DNA from: Laspinema sp. D2d | GTDB taxonomy: Bacteria; Cyanobacteriota; Cyanobacteriia; Cyanobacteriales; Laspinemataceae | Length of the DNA: 64,000 nt | Direction: 5' to 3' | Assembly (NCBI RefSeq): GCF_025370755.1 | Contig: NZ_JAMXFC010000010.1 | Coordinates: forward strand, 62,001 to 126,000 | Shown here: piece by piece, positions 1 to 8,900 of the stretch | How positions within the stretch are numbered: the stretch's first letter is position 1 | How the letters are laid out: every line of letters begins with the position of its first letter | Notes under the pieces: generated by a model | Database searches by the model: none | What the model was told of the DNA's origin: nothing | Seen by the model: only the letters and a program-made list of their open reading frames with translations | Translations under genes and position numbers: made by a program

Positions 1-2310
1 GATCGCCGGAAATTGTTGGCGAATTTTTTCGCAGACTTCATATCCCGTCATGCGAGGCATCATGACATCCAGCAGGATTAAGTCGGGCTTAAATCCATTT
101 TCAATAATTTCTAAGGCTTTTGGACCATTTGCGGCGCGGGTAATGGCGTAATTTTGCAGGGAGAGAGTATTGGCGAGAACTTGCAGATTAATCGGTTCAT
201 CATCGACAATTAAAATTTTGAATTCTGCACCTTCAGCAATGTGAATTTCGGTGGCAAGAACAGGGGGATTTGTCGATTGCAGTTGACTCGCGGGGGTCGA
301 GGTACGGATGAGGGTTTCGCGATGAACAACGGGGGGTTTTGCAGGGGTGAGGGGGGCGGTTGTTCGGGGTAAGGTAAAGGTAAAGCGTGACCCTTTGCCG
401 ACTTCGGATTCAACCTCAATCGTTCCCTGATGTAATTCAATCAGTTGCTTGGCGATCGCCAATCCCAATCCAGTTCCGCCATATTCTCGGGCGGTGGAAC
501 CATCCGCTTGTTCAAAGGATTCAAAAATGCGACTGATTTTGTCGTGGGGAATGCCAATTCCAGTATCCGTGACGGTAATGGCAACAAAATCTTCTACAAT
601 TTTAGCTGAAACTTCGACGAAGCCGGATTCAGTAAATTTGATGCCATTTCCCACTAAGTTATGTAGGATTTGCTGAACGCGATTTTCATCGGCATTGACC
701 CCGGAAAAATCCGGGGGAATGGCATTGATTAATTCTAGGGTTTTATCCCCAATTAGGGGTTTACTCAGGTTAAGGACGACTTGGGCGATCGCCCGCAAAT
801 CCAAGGGTTTGAGTTGCAGTTCAATATTTTTATGTTTGAGTTGAGAAAAATCTAGGATATCATTAACTAAATGAGATAACCGGCGACCGCTGCTGGTGAT
901 GGTTTCTAAGTTAAAAATAGTCGGTTCTGATAAAGGTCCGGTTACGCCATCAATTAAGGAATCGGCAATGCCAATAATGCCATTGAGGGGGGTTCGCAGT
1001 TCATGGGAGGTATTGGCTAGAAATTCATCTTTGAGTCCATCCAGCCGTTTGAGTTCTTGATTTTTTTCTTCTAAAGTTTTGGCATAGTCTGCTAATTGCT
1101 GATAGGATAATTTAAGATTACTCCAAAGCGTGTAACCGATACTCAATACTCCCGCACTGATGAGGGCTAAGACAGGGGTGAAAACGGGAATTAACCAACC
1201 GAATAGAAAGGCACTATAAGAACTCCCAATGATGACTCCAGCCCCGAGGAGAATTCCGGGTCCAGACCAGCGGGTTTTCAGCCAGAGGGAACCGAGGAGG
1301 GCGCTATATCCAGAACTCAGAAAAATTAACCCCCATTTGAAGGGTTTGGGGGTGGCATAAAGCATCGGACGATTATCGAGGGCACTACTTAAAATTTGGC
1401 TGGTTAAATTGGCATGAATGACCACTCCCGGCATTAATTCGGGATTGCCCAAAAGGGTATTGGTATAGGGGGTTTGAAAGGAATCATTCAGACTGGGGGC
1501 TTGGGCACCGATGAAGATGATGCGATCGCGGAAAAAATCCGGGGGAATGCGATTTTCCAGCACTTCGGTGAGGGAAATGTGAGGAAAGCGGTCGAGTCCC
1601 CCGCGATAGTTGACTAATATTTGATAGCCACCCCCGTCTCGTTTACTATATTCTCCCTCCTTGCCGGTGAGGGGAATAAATTTAGCTTGACCCAATTGAT
1701 AAATAGACTGGGATTCATCAGCAACGGTCAATTCAATGCCATCGGTTTCTAAATATTTTAACGCTAAAAGGGTGGCAATTCCTTCAATTAATGTTCCATC
1801 CGGTTTACCGACTAACACCATGCCCCGGCGGATTTTGCCATCGCGATCAAGTAACATATCGTTAGAGGCTACTTGCCCGAGTTCGGCTAATCGGGGGGGA
1901 GGCGCAATCGGATTTCCGGCCACTTTTTCCACCCCAATTAGATTAGGGGTGATTTGAAAGAGGGCATTTAATTGGTCATGACCCGGTTCTACGGGCAAAT
2001 CCCGATAAATATCTAATCCAATGATTCGCGGATTTTGAGCCGTGATATTTTGGATTAATTGGGTCATAATGCGATCGCTCATCGGCCATTGTTGGACATA
2101 TTTAATGTCCGATTCATTAATGGTAACGATCGCAATGCGCGAGTCTACAGGTTCTTGGGGACGCAGGCGAAACCAAGTATCTAAAACAGCCCATTCAAAT
2201 AGGTGCAGAAAACCGGCACTACTCAAAGCAACAATCACCCCGGTGACTGCCGGAGTGATGAAGAGTGGGCCACGCCACAAGCCGATTCTCTGTTGTAACT
2301 GTTGCCACAT
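1..2310 (-). CDS. CHASE2 hybrid sensor histidine kinase/response regulator (3' end outside window)
   Basis: Membrane sensor kinase, open to the left edge: 770 codons are seen and the stop lies outside. I read it by reverse-complementing the start of the window. It starts MWQQLQQRIG, followed by a hydrophobic segment and a CHASE2-type extracellular region (about residues 45-330, including 'NPRIIGLDIYRD' and 'RIIFIGAQAPSLND'). Three closely spaced membrane helices follow (about 335-405). The HisKA box is 'NTSHELRTPLNG' (His near 435); the HATPase N and G boxes are 'NLVGNGIKFTE', 'DTGIGIP' and 'GGTGLGLAIAKQL'. The receiver domain has 'LIVDDEP' and 'LLDVMMPRMTGYE' (Asp near 745). This is the standard cyanobacterial CHASE2 hybrid layout. 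It is the last gene of the minus-strand run exoprotein-CHAT-DUF928-CHASE2, 94 bp after the DUF928 stop, so it probably senses or controls the surface system. No strong ribosome binding site is seen before the ATG. Confidence 0.88.
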   Translation of the reverse strand, partial: MWQQLQQRIGLWRGPLFITPAVTGVIVALSSAGFLHLFEWAVLDTWFRLRPQEPVDSRIAIVTINESDIKYVQQWPMSDRIMTQLIQNITAQNPRIIGLDIYRDLPVEPGHDQLNALFQITPNLIGVEKVAGNPIAPPPRLAELGQVASNDMLLDRDGKIRRGMVLVGKPDGTLIEGIATLLALKYLETDGIELTVADESQSIYQLGQAKFIPLTGKEGEYSKRDGGGYQILVNYRGGLDRFPHISLTEVLENRIPPDFFRDRIIFIGAQAPSLNDSFQTPYTNTLLGNPELMPGVVIHANLTSQILSSALDNRPMLYATPKPFKWGLIFLSSGYSALLGSLWLKTRWSGPGILLGAGVIIGSSYSAFLFGWLIPVFTPVLALISAGVLSIGYTLWSNLKLSYQQLADYAKTLEEKNQELKRLDGLKDEFLANTSHELRTPLNGIIGIADSLIDGVTGPLSEPTIFNLETITSSGRRLSHLVNDILDFSQLKHKNIELQLKPLDLRAIAQVVLNLSKPLIGDKTLELINAIPPDFSGVNADENRVQQILHNLVGNGIKFTESGFVEVSAKIVEDFVAITVTDTGIGIPHDKISRIFESFEQADGSTAREYGGTGLGLAIAKQLIELHQGTIEVESEVGKGSRFTFTLPRTTAPLTPAKPPVVHRETLIRTSTPASQLQSTNPPVLATEIHIAEGAEFKILIVDDEPINLQVLANTLSLQNYAITRAANGPKALEIIENGFKPDLILLDVMMPRMTGYEVCEKIRQQFPAI

Positions 2311-2404
2311 AGTTTGCTCGAACCCTGTCCTGTTTTCAGAGAAAGATAGATGCACCCGTTGGAAATTGCCCCTCAATATCTTATTCGCACAAGGAAAGAG
2401 AGAC

Positions 2405-3286
2405 TTAGGGTGAAGGTGGCATCATCAGAGGAGTCGCCGCGATCGCTTCTAGTCCAACTTGTCCGAGGAGATTGCGCCACTCTTCAGCTAAAGTGAGATT
2501 CTCCGGCTGATTGACTCGGGCGATCGCTAAAGTTGTGAGAGTATCATACCAGACCCCCGCTTCTGCATAAGCCGTCGCTAAGGAGAGGGCTTCTAGGTTG
2601 GGTTCTGTGGGGATAGCTGCAACGCGCTTCACCCATCCCGTGACGCTGTAACTATCGGGCTGTAGCCTGCCACTGGCATCTAAGGGGACGAAGAACCAGA
2701 GATAGTCCCGGTCCAGTTCCAGTTCGGGGGCCGTTTCGGGTAGGGTGAAACTGACAATTGACCCACCCCCCTTGATTTCCAACGTGGTTTGGTAGTGATG
2801 ATTCCCGTCTTGATCTTGGATGCTAAAAAATACTTGTTCGGTGGCAGTGGGTGGCACATACACAAAGAAAGTCGGACGGGCCGACATGGTGCGCCCATGT
2901 TCCGTGGGGGGTAGCAAGGCGATCGCTTCTAGCCCCGGATCCTCCTGAGTGAGAGACCCCTCATCCCCCCGGCTGCCCCCACTGACACTGGTCACCGGGG
3001 CCGCTTCCCCAGGCGGGGCAAATCTCACGTTACCCCGAGTACCTCCTCCCACGCTGGTTGTGGGGGCAGTTTCCCCCGGAGGAGCAAATCTCACGTTACC
3101 CCGAGTGCCTCCCCCCACGCTGGTTGTGGGTACAGGGTCACCAGGGGGCTTAAATTGCAGGCTAATCAAGGCCGGGACTTTGACCCCTTCCGCTTGGACA
3201 GGCTGGATTAAAGCGGATAGGGCCACTGTCCCGGCTAAGGTAACAAACATGAAGCTAGGAATAACAATGCTTGGCCTGTGGTTCAT
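2405..3286 (-). CDS. DUF928 domain protein with signal peptide and tandem Gly/Pro repeats
   Basis: Exported protein of unknown function, 293 residues. The N-terminus carries a hydrophobic signal segment ending near 'IQPVQA'. A low-complexity stretch (about residues 43-110) follows, built of three 22-residue units with the core 'PPGE..P.TSVGGGTRG'. The DUF928 signature comes next: 'LLPPTEHGRTMSARPTFFVYVP' region (about 124-146), a beta-rich middle with 'GSIVSFTLPE', and an alpha-helical tail 'AYAEAGVWYDTLTTLA'. DUF928 proteins often sit beside CHAT-TPR and haemagglutinin-type exoproteins in filamentous cyanobacteria; their role is unknown and periplasmic or surface location is inferred. A GAGG sequence about 7 bases before the ATG supports this start. 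It lies 49 bp after the CHAT gene in the same direction. Confidence 0.85.
   Translation of the reverse strand: MNHRPSIVIPSFMFVTLAGTVALSALIQPVQAEGVKVPALISLQFKPPGDPVPTTSVGGGTRGNVRFAPPGETAPTTSVGGGTRGNVRFAPPGEAAPVTSVSGGSRGDEGSLTQEDPGLEAIALLPPTEHGRTMSARPTFFVYVPPTATEQVFFSIQDQDGNHHYQTTLEIKGGGSIVSFTLPETAPELELDRDYLWFFVPLDASGRLQPDSYSVTGWVKRVAAIPTEPNLEALSLATAYAEAGVWYDTLTTLAIARVNQPENLTLAEEWRNLLGQVGLEAIAATPLMMPPSP
2962..3160 (-). repeat. Three 66-bp tandem repeats inside the DUF928 gene
   Basis: Three in-frame copies of a 66-bp unit encode 22-residue Pro/Gly/Thr/Ser blocks. Copies 1 and 2 are nearly identical; the third is more diverged ('VTSVSGGSRG'). The usual DUF928 Gly-rich linker appears once in the relatives I recall, so this looks like local duplication. 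Confidence 0.8.
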
Positions 3287-3335
3287 AGGGAGACCTCATC
3301 AGTTTGGGGAAAACATAGAACAGTAGAAACCCAGT

Positions 3336-5972
3336 TCATAACCAATTTCCCACTAAAATAAACGCCGACCAATAATAGGGATGTTTGTGCAAAGGGTCGT
3401 TTAATAGGGCCAATTGTGCTTGGCGCAACGCCTCGCTTTTTGTCATTCCGGCCTCGGATCGGGTTAATTGGCGATAAAACTCGCTCATTAAATCAGCGGT
3501 GGATTGGTCGTGAACGGACCAGAGACTAGCCAGGGTGCTGCGGGCTCCGGAACGGAGTGCAAATCCGGCTAGACCGAGTGTAGCACGTTTATCTCCAGTT
3601 GCTGTTTGACAAGCACTCATCACTAATAATTCAATGGGTTTGAGAATCCCTAAGCGCTGCTTATTGAAAAACTGATCGAAATCTTTAATGGAAATTCGAC
3701 CCTCCCAGGTTAGCAGAAAGGTTTCCTCGGGATTAGAACTAAATTGTCCGTGGGTGGCGAGGTGAATAATCGGGTAAGATTTGCGATTGAGTTGGACTGC
3801 AAATTGGTCCCGGGTAAATTGGCGATCCAGCAATGTATCCCCGGGCACTTCCTGGGTAATTTGTTGGAATTCTTGGGCGACTCCCGGGAGGGGGGAAAAT
3901 CCTTGTCGCCCTTCGGTTAACCCAGCGGTGAGGGCGGTGAGTTTTTCTTGGGTGAGACCTTGGGGAAACAGTTGTAACCCGGGACTGAGGGCGGTACTAT
4001 AGGTTTCCATCAAATAGCGGCTGCCGTCATACAGGGCGGCGAGGGGAATGGATGCGAAGCCACCATCGGGGATAAAAACGAGGGTAGTAATCTCACTTTT
4101 AGCTAAATCGGCGGCGGCGGGGCGAATCAGCCAGTCATAGACTTGGGCGGATAGGCGCAAGCGTTCTGGGGAGGAATAGCCGGGGTGCATGGCCGATCGC
4201 AGGTCTTCGAGGGTGGCTTCGATGCGACTGCCACTTAGGGGAGTCGTATAGTGGCGCAAGGGTTGACCGGGCAGGGAGAGAATCACTTCCAGGCGATCGG
4301 GTAAGACAATCGGATAAATGGCGGCAGCGTGGGTATCAATTTCCTCTAATTGCACCGGCTGCACATCTAAACAAGCCTCCCGGAAAAAGTTGTCTAATTC
4401 CGCAATTTGTAAGGCTTCCATGACTTGTCTGGCCTGTTCAATCTCTTCCGGGGTGGCATCGGGTTGGAGGAGTAAACTCACCAATTCGCGATAGACGGGT
4501 TCTACACTTTCTTTGAAATCAAATTGCAGGTCCGGAGAAATAGCTACTAAGTCCCGGCGCAAGTTTTTCAAGGTTTCAAAGGCGATATGATACGCCGTGA
4601 GAGCCGGTTGGAGTTGCTGCTGGTGGGTGAGAATCTGACCCAGTTGCCAAGCCGCAGGGGCAATAATTTCATCGGCTTGAATGGATTGGGCGATTTGAAG
4701 CGCTTCTTCCGTCAGGGTTTTGGCCTCTTGCCACTGTTCGGCTTGGCGGTAAAGCTGGCCCAGTTGTGTGAGGGCGTAGGCTTGCGATCGCCCATCTTGC
4801 AGGTCCTTGGCGATCGCAAGGGTTTCGGCTAACCCTTGGGCAATTTCGGGCAAATCTTCCCCCATTTTACTCCAACTGGCGGCAAAATTGACCCGGGCAT
4901 AGATAGCACCTTGACTGGGGGGAAGGGTAGCCAGGTGAGATTCGAGTTGGGGGCGTAATCTATGGGCGGCTTCCCAGTCCCCAAGGGCGACGAATAGGCT
5001 AAACTGGTTGAGTTGGGCTTGCGATCGCGTCAGGGGGTCCGTGGCTAATTGTTCTGCTTGTTGATAGTAGGCGATGGCGATATCATTGCGGTCTAAATAC
5101 CGGGCAATATTCCCGATATTGAGTAAGGTGGCGCTACTATCCCCAGGGGATTTGAGGCGATCGCTAACTCGCCAACTTTGTTCTAAAACCGCCTGGGATT
5201 GTTCTAAATCTCCGATGGTTTGGAGGGCAACTCCCAAACTCCGCAATCCATCGGCTTTCAAGAGGGTATCTGGTTTCTGATCTAATTCAACAATCCATTC
5301 TTCTAACAAAGTGCGAGCGCGGCGATATTGACCCAAGGCTTGCAGGGCTTGGGCTTGGTTAATCAAACTCCCTAACTTACCCAGGTCATCTCCAGCCCGA
5401 GTATAAGTGGCTGCGGCTTGTCTCCAGGTATCTAAGGCCGCTTGATTTTGTCCCGCAGCAAGTTCCAGAATGCCTCGGGTATTCAGGGCTTGGGCGAAAA
5501 TCGCCAACCCTGGTGAGGGCAGGGGATTAAGCTGTTGCAAGAGTTCCAAACTCTGGGCGATGGCGGTAGATGCTTGGGGGCGGCGGCCTAACTTATGATA
5601 GGCCAAGGCCAGATAAGTGAGAGTTTGGGCTTGGTTTAACGGGGCGAGGCGATCGGCATAAAGGTCCGCTGCCTCTTCCCATAGCTTGGTTGCCTCTAGG
5701 AATTGTCCCTCTTGATAGTGAGTAGTGCCGCGTTGGACTAATTCGGTTGGATCGGGGTTTTGGGAGATGGGGGAGATGGGGGAGATGGGGGAGATAGGGG
5801 GGATGGGGGAGATGGGGGGGATGGGGGAGATGGGGGGGATGGGGGGGATGGGGGTGGAGGGATGGGGGTGGAGGATGAGGATGAGGATGATTGTGAGAAG
5901 GGTGAGGATAGGGAGTAGTAGGAATTGTCGGATTGGACGGGACTTTAGATAGGGGGTGATGGGTTTGACCAT
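3336..5972 (-). CDS. TPR-CHAT domain protein (caspase-like peptidase fold), membrane anchored
   Basis: Protein of 878 residues. It has an N-terminal membrane anchor (about 14-36, Leu/Ile-rich), then a Pro-Ile-Ser low-complexity stalk (about 38-72), then TPR helices (about 75-480; repeats such as 'YQEGQFLEATKLWEEAADLY'). The C-terminal CHAT domain spans about 560-878. The expected caspase-like dyad is present: His741 in 'HLATHGQF' and Cys788 in 'LLVMSACQT'. CHAT (Caspase HetF Associated with TPRs) proteins are proteases or scaffolds; HetF and TPR-CHAT/gRAMP are characterised examples. It starts 5 bp after the exoprotein stop, implying an operon and perhaps translational coupling. The short gap suggests that this putative peptidase acts with, or on, the exported partner, but that is inference. 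The stalk is encoded by a G/C-rich repeat that could slip. Confidence 0.9.
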   Translation of the reverse strand: MVKPITPYLKSRPIRQFLLLPILTLLTIILILILHPHPSTPIPPIPPISPIPPISPIPPISPISPISPISQNPDPTELVQRGTTHYQEGQFLEATKLWEEAADLYADRLAPLNQAQTLTYLALAYHKLGRRPQASTAIAQSLELLQQLNPLPSPGLAIFAQALNTRGILELAAGQNQAALDTWRQAAATYTRAGDDLGKLGSLINQAQALQALGQYRRARTLLEEWIVELDQKPDTLLKADGLRSLGVALQTIGDLEQSQAVLEQSWRVSDRLKSPGDSSATLLNIGNIARYLDRNDIAIAYYQQAEQLATDPLTRSQAQLNQFSLFVALGDWEAAHRLRPQLESHLATLPPSQGAIYARVNFAASWSKMGEDLPEIAQGLAETLAIAKDLQDGRSQAYALTQLGQLYRQAEQWQEAKTLTEEALQIAQSIQADEIIAPAAWQLGQILTHQQQLQPALTAYHIAFETLKNLRRDLVAISPDLQFDFKESVEPVYRELVSLLLQPDATPEEIEQARQVMEALQIAELDNFFREACLDVQPVQLEEIDTHAAAIYPIVLPDRLEVILSLPGQPLRHYTTPLSGSRIEATLEDLRSAMHPGYSSPERLRLSAQVYDWLIRPAAADLAKSEITTLVFIPDGGFASIPLAALYDGSRYLMETYSTALSPGLQLFPQGLTQEKLTALTAGLTEGRQGFSPLPGVAQEFQQITQEVPGDTLLDRQFTRDQFAVQLNRKSYPIIHLATHGQFSSNPEETFLLTWEGRISIKDFDQFFNKQRLGILKPIELLVMSACQTATGDKRATLGLAGFALRSGARSTLASLWSVHDQSTADLMSEFYRQLTRSEAGMTKSEALRQAQLALLNDPLHKHPYYWSAFILVGNWL
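5761..5874 (-). repeat. G-run microsatellite (about 9-bp unit) coding the Pro/Ile/Ser stalk
   Basis: On the + strand the unit GGGGGAGAT and its variant GGGGGGGAT repeat about a dozen times. On the coding strand this is C-rich and encodes alternating PISPISPIPP residues between the membrane anchor and the TPR region of the CHAT protein. Runs of five to seven G are slippage-prone and could form G-quadruplexes. Whole-unit changes would keep the frame; single-G changes would not. Confidence 0.85.
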
Positions 5973-5977
5973 GATTA

Positions 5978-8900
5978 TTATGGCTGCCTTATGGGTTCAG
6001 TGGGTGAGGAAGAACAGGGCGGGAGGCGATCGCCTAGGGTGGCGGGTATTGTTGCAACTAAGGCGATGTTCCCCTCCGGATTCAGGGTCCAGCCGGTGGC
6101 TTCTATCAAGGTTTGCGATCGCCCCTGGGCTACAATCTCGGTCTGGGTTGTGAGATTGTGAGGAAATTGGCGCAAATCCTCCCAGAGGGTTTGACCCCGG
6201 ATGGTCTCCTTGGGGTCTTCTGGTAATCCCCCCCGTCCAACAATGGTAAACGAATTTCCCTGATCGGCGACACAACCGACGGTGACTTGGTTGGCAATGT
6301 CCGAAAGCTGCTGAGGCAAATCCACCAATCCTGAACCCGGGGTGACTTCGGGGGTGGAGAGGGTAACATTGCCCGAGACTCCCAATTGAGAACTCGCCGT
6401 GATATCACTTCGGGAGGTGGGTTGGGCTCTAAATTCTAATCCGAGAATCCCTTCAGCGGTAAGTTGAATATTGCCGCCATCCCCTTCAAAAGCATTGGCT
6501 GTAATATCACTATTTTCTGTGGGAAAGGCGAGAATAACTGGGGCGGAAATCTTGATATTTCCCCCATCGCCCCCGGCCCCAGCGGTTCCCGCTGTAGCGG
6601 TAATTTGACTGCCTCGCCGCATCAGCAGTCCACCGCTTAATTCTAATTGCAAATTTCCCCCTTGGGAGGAGGTGGTTTCTCCCGTAATAAAGGACTGATT
6701 CTCTAACAGTAAACTCCCCGCTTGAAGTTGTACATTTCCTCCAATGCCCTCGGTGGCGCTACTGGTAGTAATTATACTATTATCTAGGCTAATTCTATCC
6801 TGAACTTGAATCCTTACTTGCCCTCCATCCCCTTCTCCCTCAGTTTTAGCACTGATTTGAGAAGCGTTCAGTAACGAAAGGACGCTGGCATTAATATTAA
6901 CCTCCCCCCCATCCCCCACAGCGGTTGATTCTACACTACTATCAATTGAACCCTCAGATACTACTATCTCTCCGGCCTGAATATTCACGCTCCCAGCATT
7001 GCCAATGCCTTGGGTAAAACTGGAAATTGCTGCCCCATCATCCATCAAAATTCGAGGAGTAATGAGGGTGATATTTCCGGCATTTCCTCGCCCAGTTCCT
7101 CGGATGCGACTCCAGATGAACGAACCCCGTTCATTCGGTCCTAATCGGGTTAAAGTCACTCCTTCTCTGGCCTGAATTGTAATCGGTCCCGCATCGCCTT
7201 CGCCATAGCTGGTCGAATTAATTCCTCCCCCATCTCCTACAATCAATTCTCCTGTATTTAACTCAATTCCAGCCCCATTGCCGACGGAGGAAGGGCCACC
7301 GACTAAATTTAAAATCCGACTTTCAATATTGTCTAAATTTCCCGTAATGACCAGGCGATCGCGCGCATTAATAGTCACCTTGCCCGCATTTCCCCTCAAA
7401 TAAGTGCTATTATTAATAATGCTCCCATTCAGTAAATTAACCCTTTCTGCCTCAATTTGAATATCTCCCGTATGCCCTGAGCCAAAATTACTGAGATTGA
7501 GAATTCCGTTATTATTCAGGGTAAAAGATTCAGCCACCGCAAAAATGCTCCCGGCACTGCCACTGCCTCGGGTAATATTGGCAACATTCGCCCGATTTAG
7601 GTCTACGGAATTAGCCACTAACCTAATATCTCCCGCCTGTCCGCTTCCGAAGGTTGTAGATAGAATTTGTCCCGGGGAACCTCCCCATAAACTCCCGGTA
7701 TTCATTCGGATATCCCCACTGTTTCCCCCAGTCCGCGTTAGGGAAACAATCCCACTACTGCCGCCATAATTGGGATTAAAATTGCCCACAGCGACAGTTT
7801 CTTGAAGCAACGCCGTATTTATTCCCGGATATTCTAAGGAAATTTGCAATCGATAGGTATCTCCCCTATCAATTTTATCCCCTTCCAGCAGTTCGACGGG
7901 ATGAGGAATTGTATCAAATTCCCCAATCCCAATTACATAAGTCCCGGGATCTAACCTATCAAGGGAAAGATAAGAATCTTGCTCTACCGTACTCCCGATC
8001 GCCCCATCGTTAATGCTAGAGTCATCATTCAGGGCAATAATTGCTCCAGTAGCGCGGTCAAATAGGACCATTTCCGTATCTAAACTGCCGGGAATATCTT
8101 GATATCCATCCCCGCCATCAATATCAAAAATTCCCCGTCCTGGTGCAGTAACTGTAAATGAAAAATAGTCAAAACTTTCGGTTGCTGGACCTAATTCAGT
8201 ATTGGCACTCCTGATTTGCTCGGGAGTCCGTTCTACAGTAACAGCCGGAATCCCTCCCAGTCCTGATGCCTCGATTTCTGGATTAAAATTTTGGGTGAAT
8301 TCTAAGTCATGCAAATTAAAAACAGTTGGCGCTTTTTGGTCAAAAGGAGAGTCCAAAAAACGCCGACTGTTCCCCTCAATCGTTACGCTTTCCGTTGCGG
8401 TTACGGTGATGCTTCCTCCAGTTCCGGTATGAGTAGCAATGGTAATGATTTGCCCTCCAGTTTTTAGGAATAAAGTATTAACATTCACTTCAATATTACC
8501 CCCGGCTTGATCACTCTCTGTCACGGTAGCAATAAATCCGCGATCGCTCAACCGAACCGCCCCTAATGGATGATTGGCCTCATTAATTTTAATCGGTCCA
8601 CTTCCCCCACTCTCCATCCCTTCAGATTGAGAAAGAATTCCACTAAACAACCCATCGGGGCTAAATCCGGAAATCTCTAAAACAGGAGTATTAATTTGAA
8701 TCTCTCCCGCCGTTCCTATCCCCGAGGTAGCAGTAGTAATTCTCCCGCCATTCGTCAAACTCACCGAATTCCCAGTAACCTGAATATTTCCCCCCCTTGC
8801 TAATGCTCCCAATGGGACTAAATTGCTGATAAAACTGCGGTCACTCAGGCGGAGATCTCCCCCTGCATGAACCCGAATATCCCCGGCCCTGGACCCAATT

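Noticed and set aside
2949-3326. Plus-strand frame opposite DUF928
   Set aside because: It is the complement of the DUF928 repeat; no independent signal.
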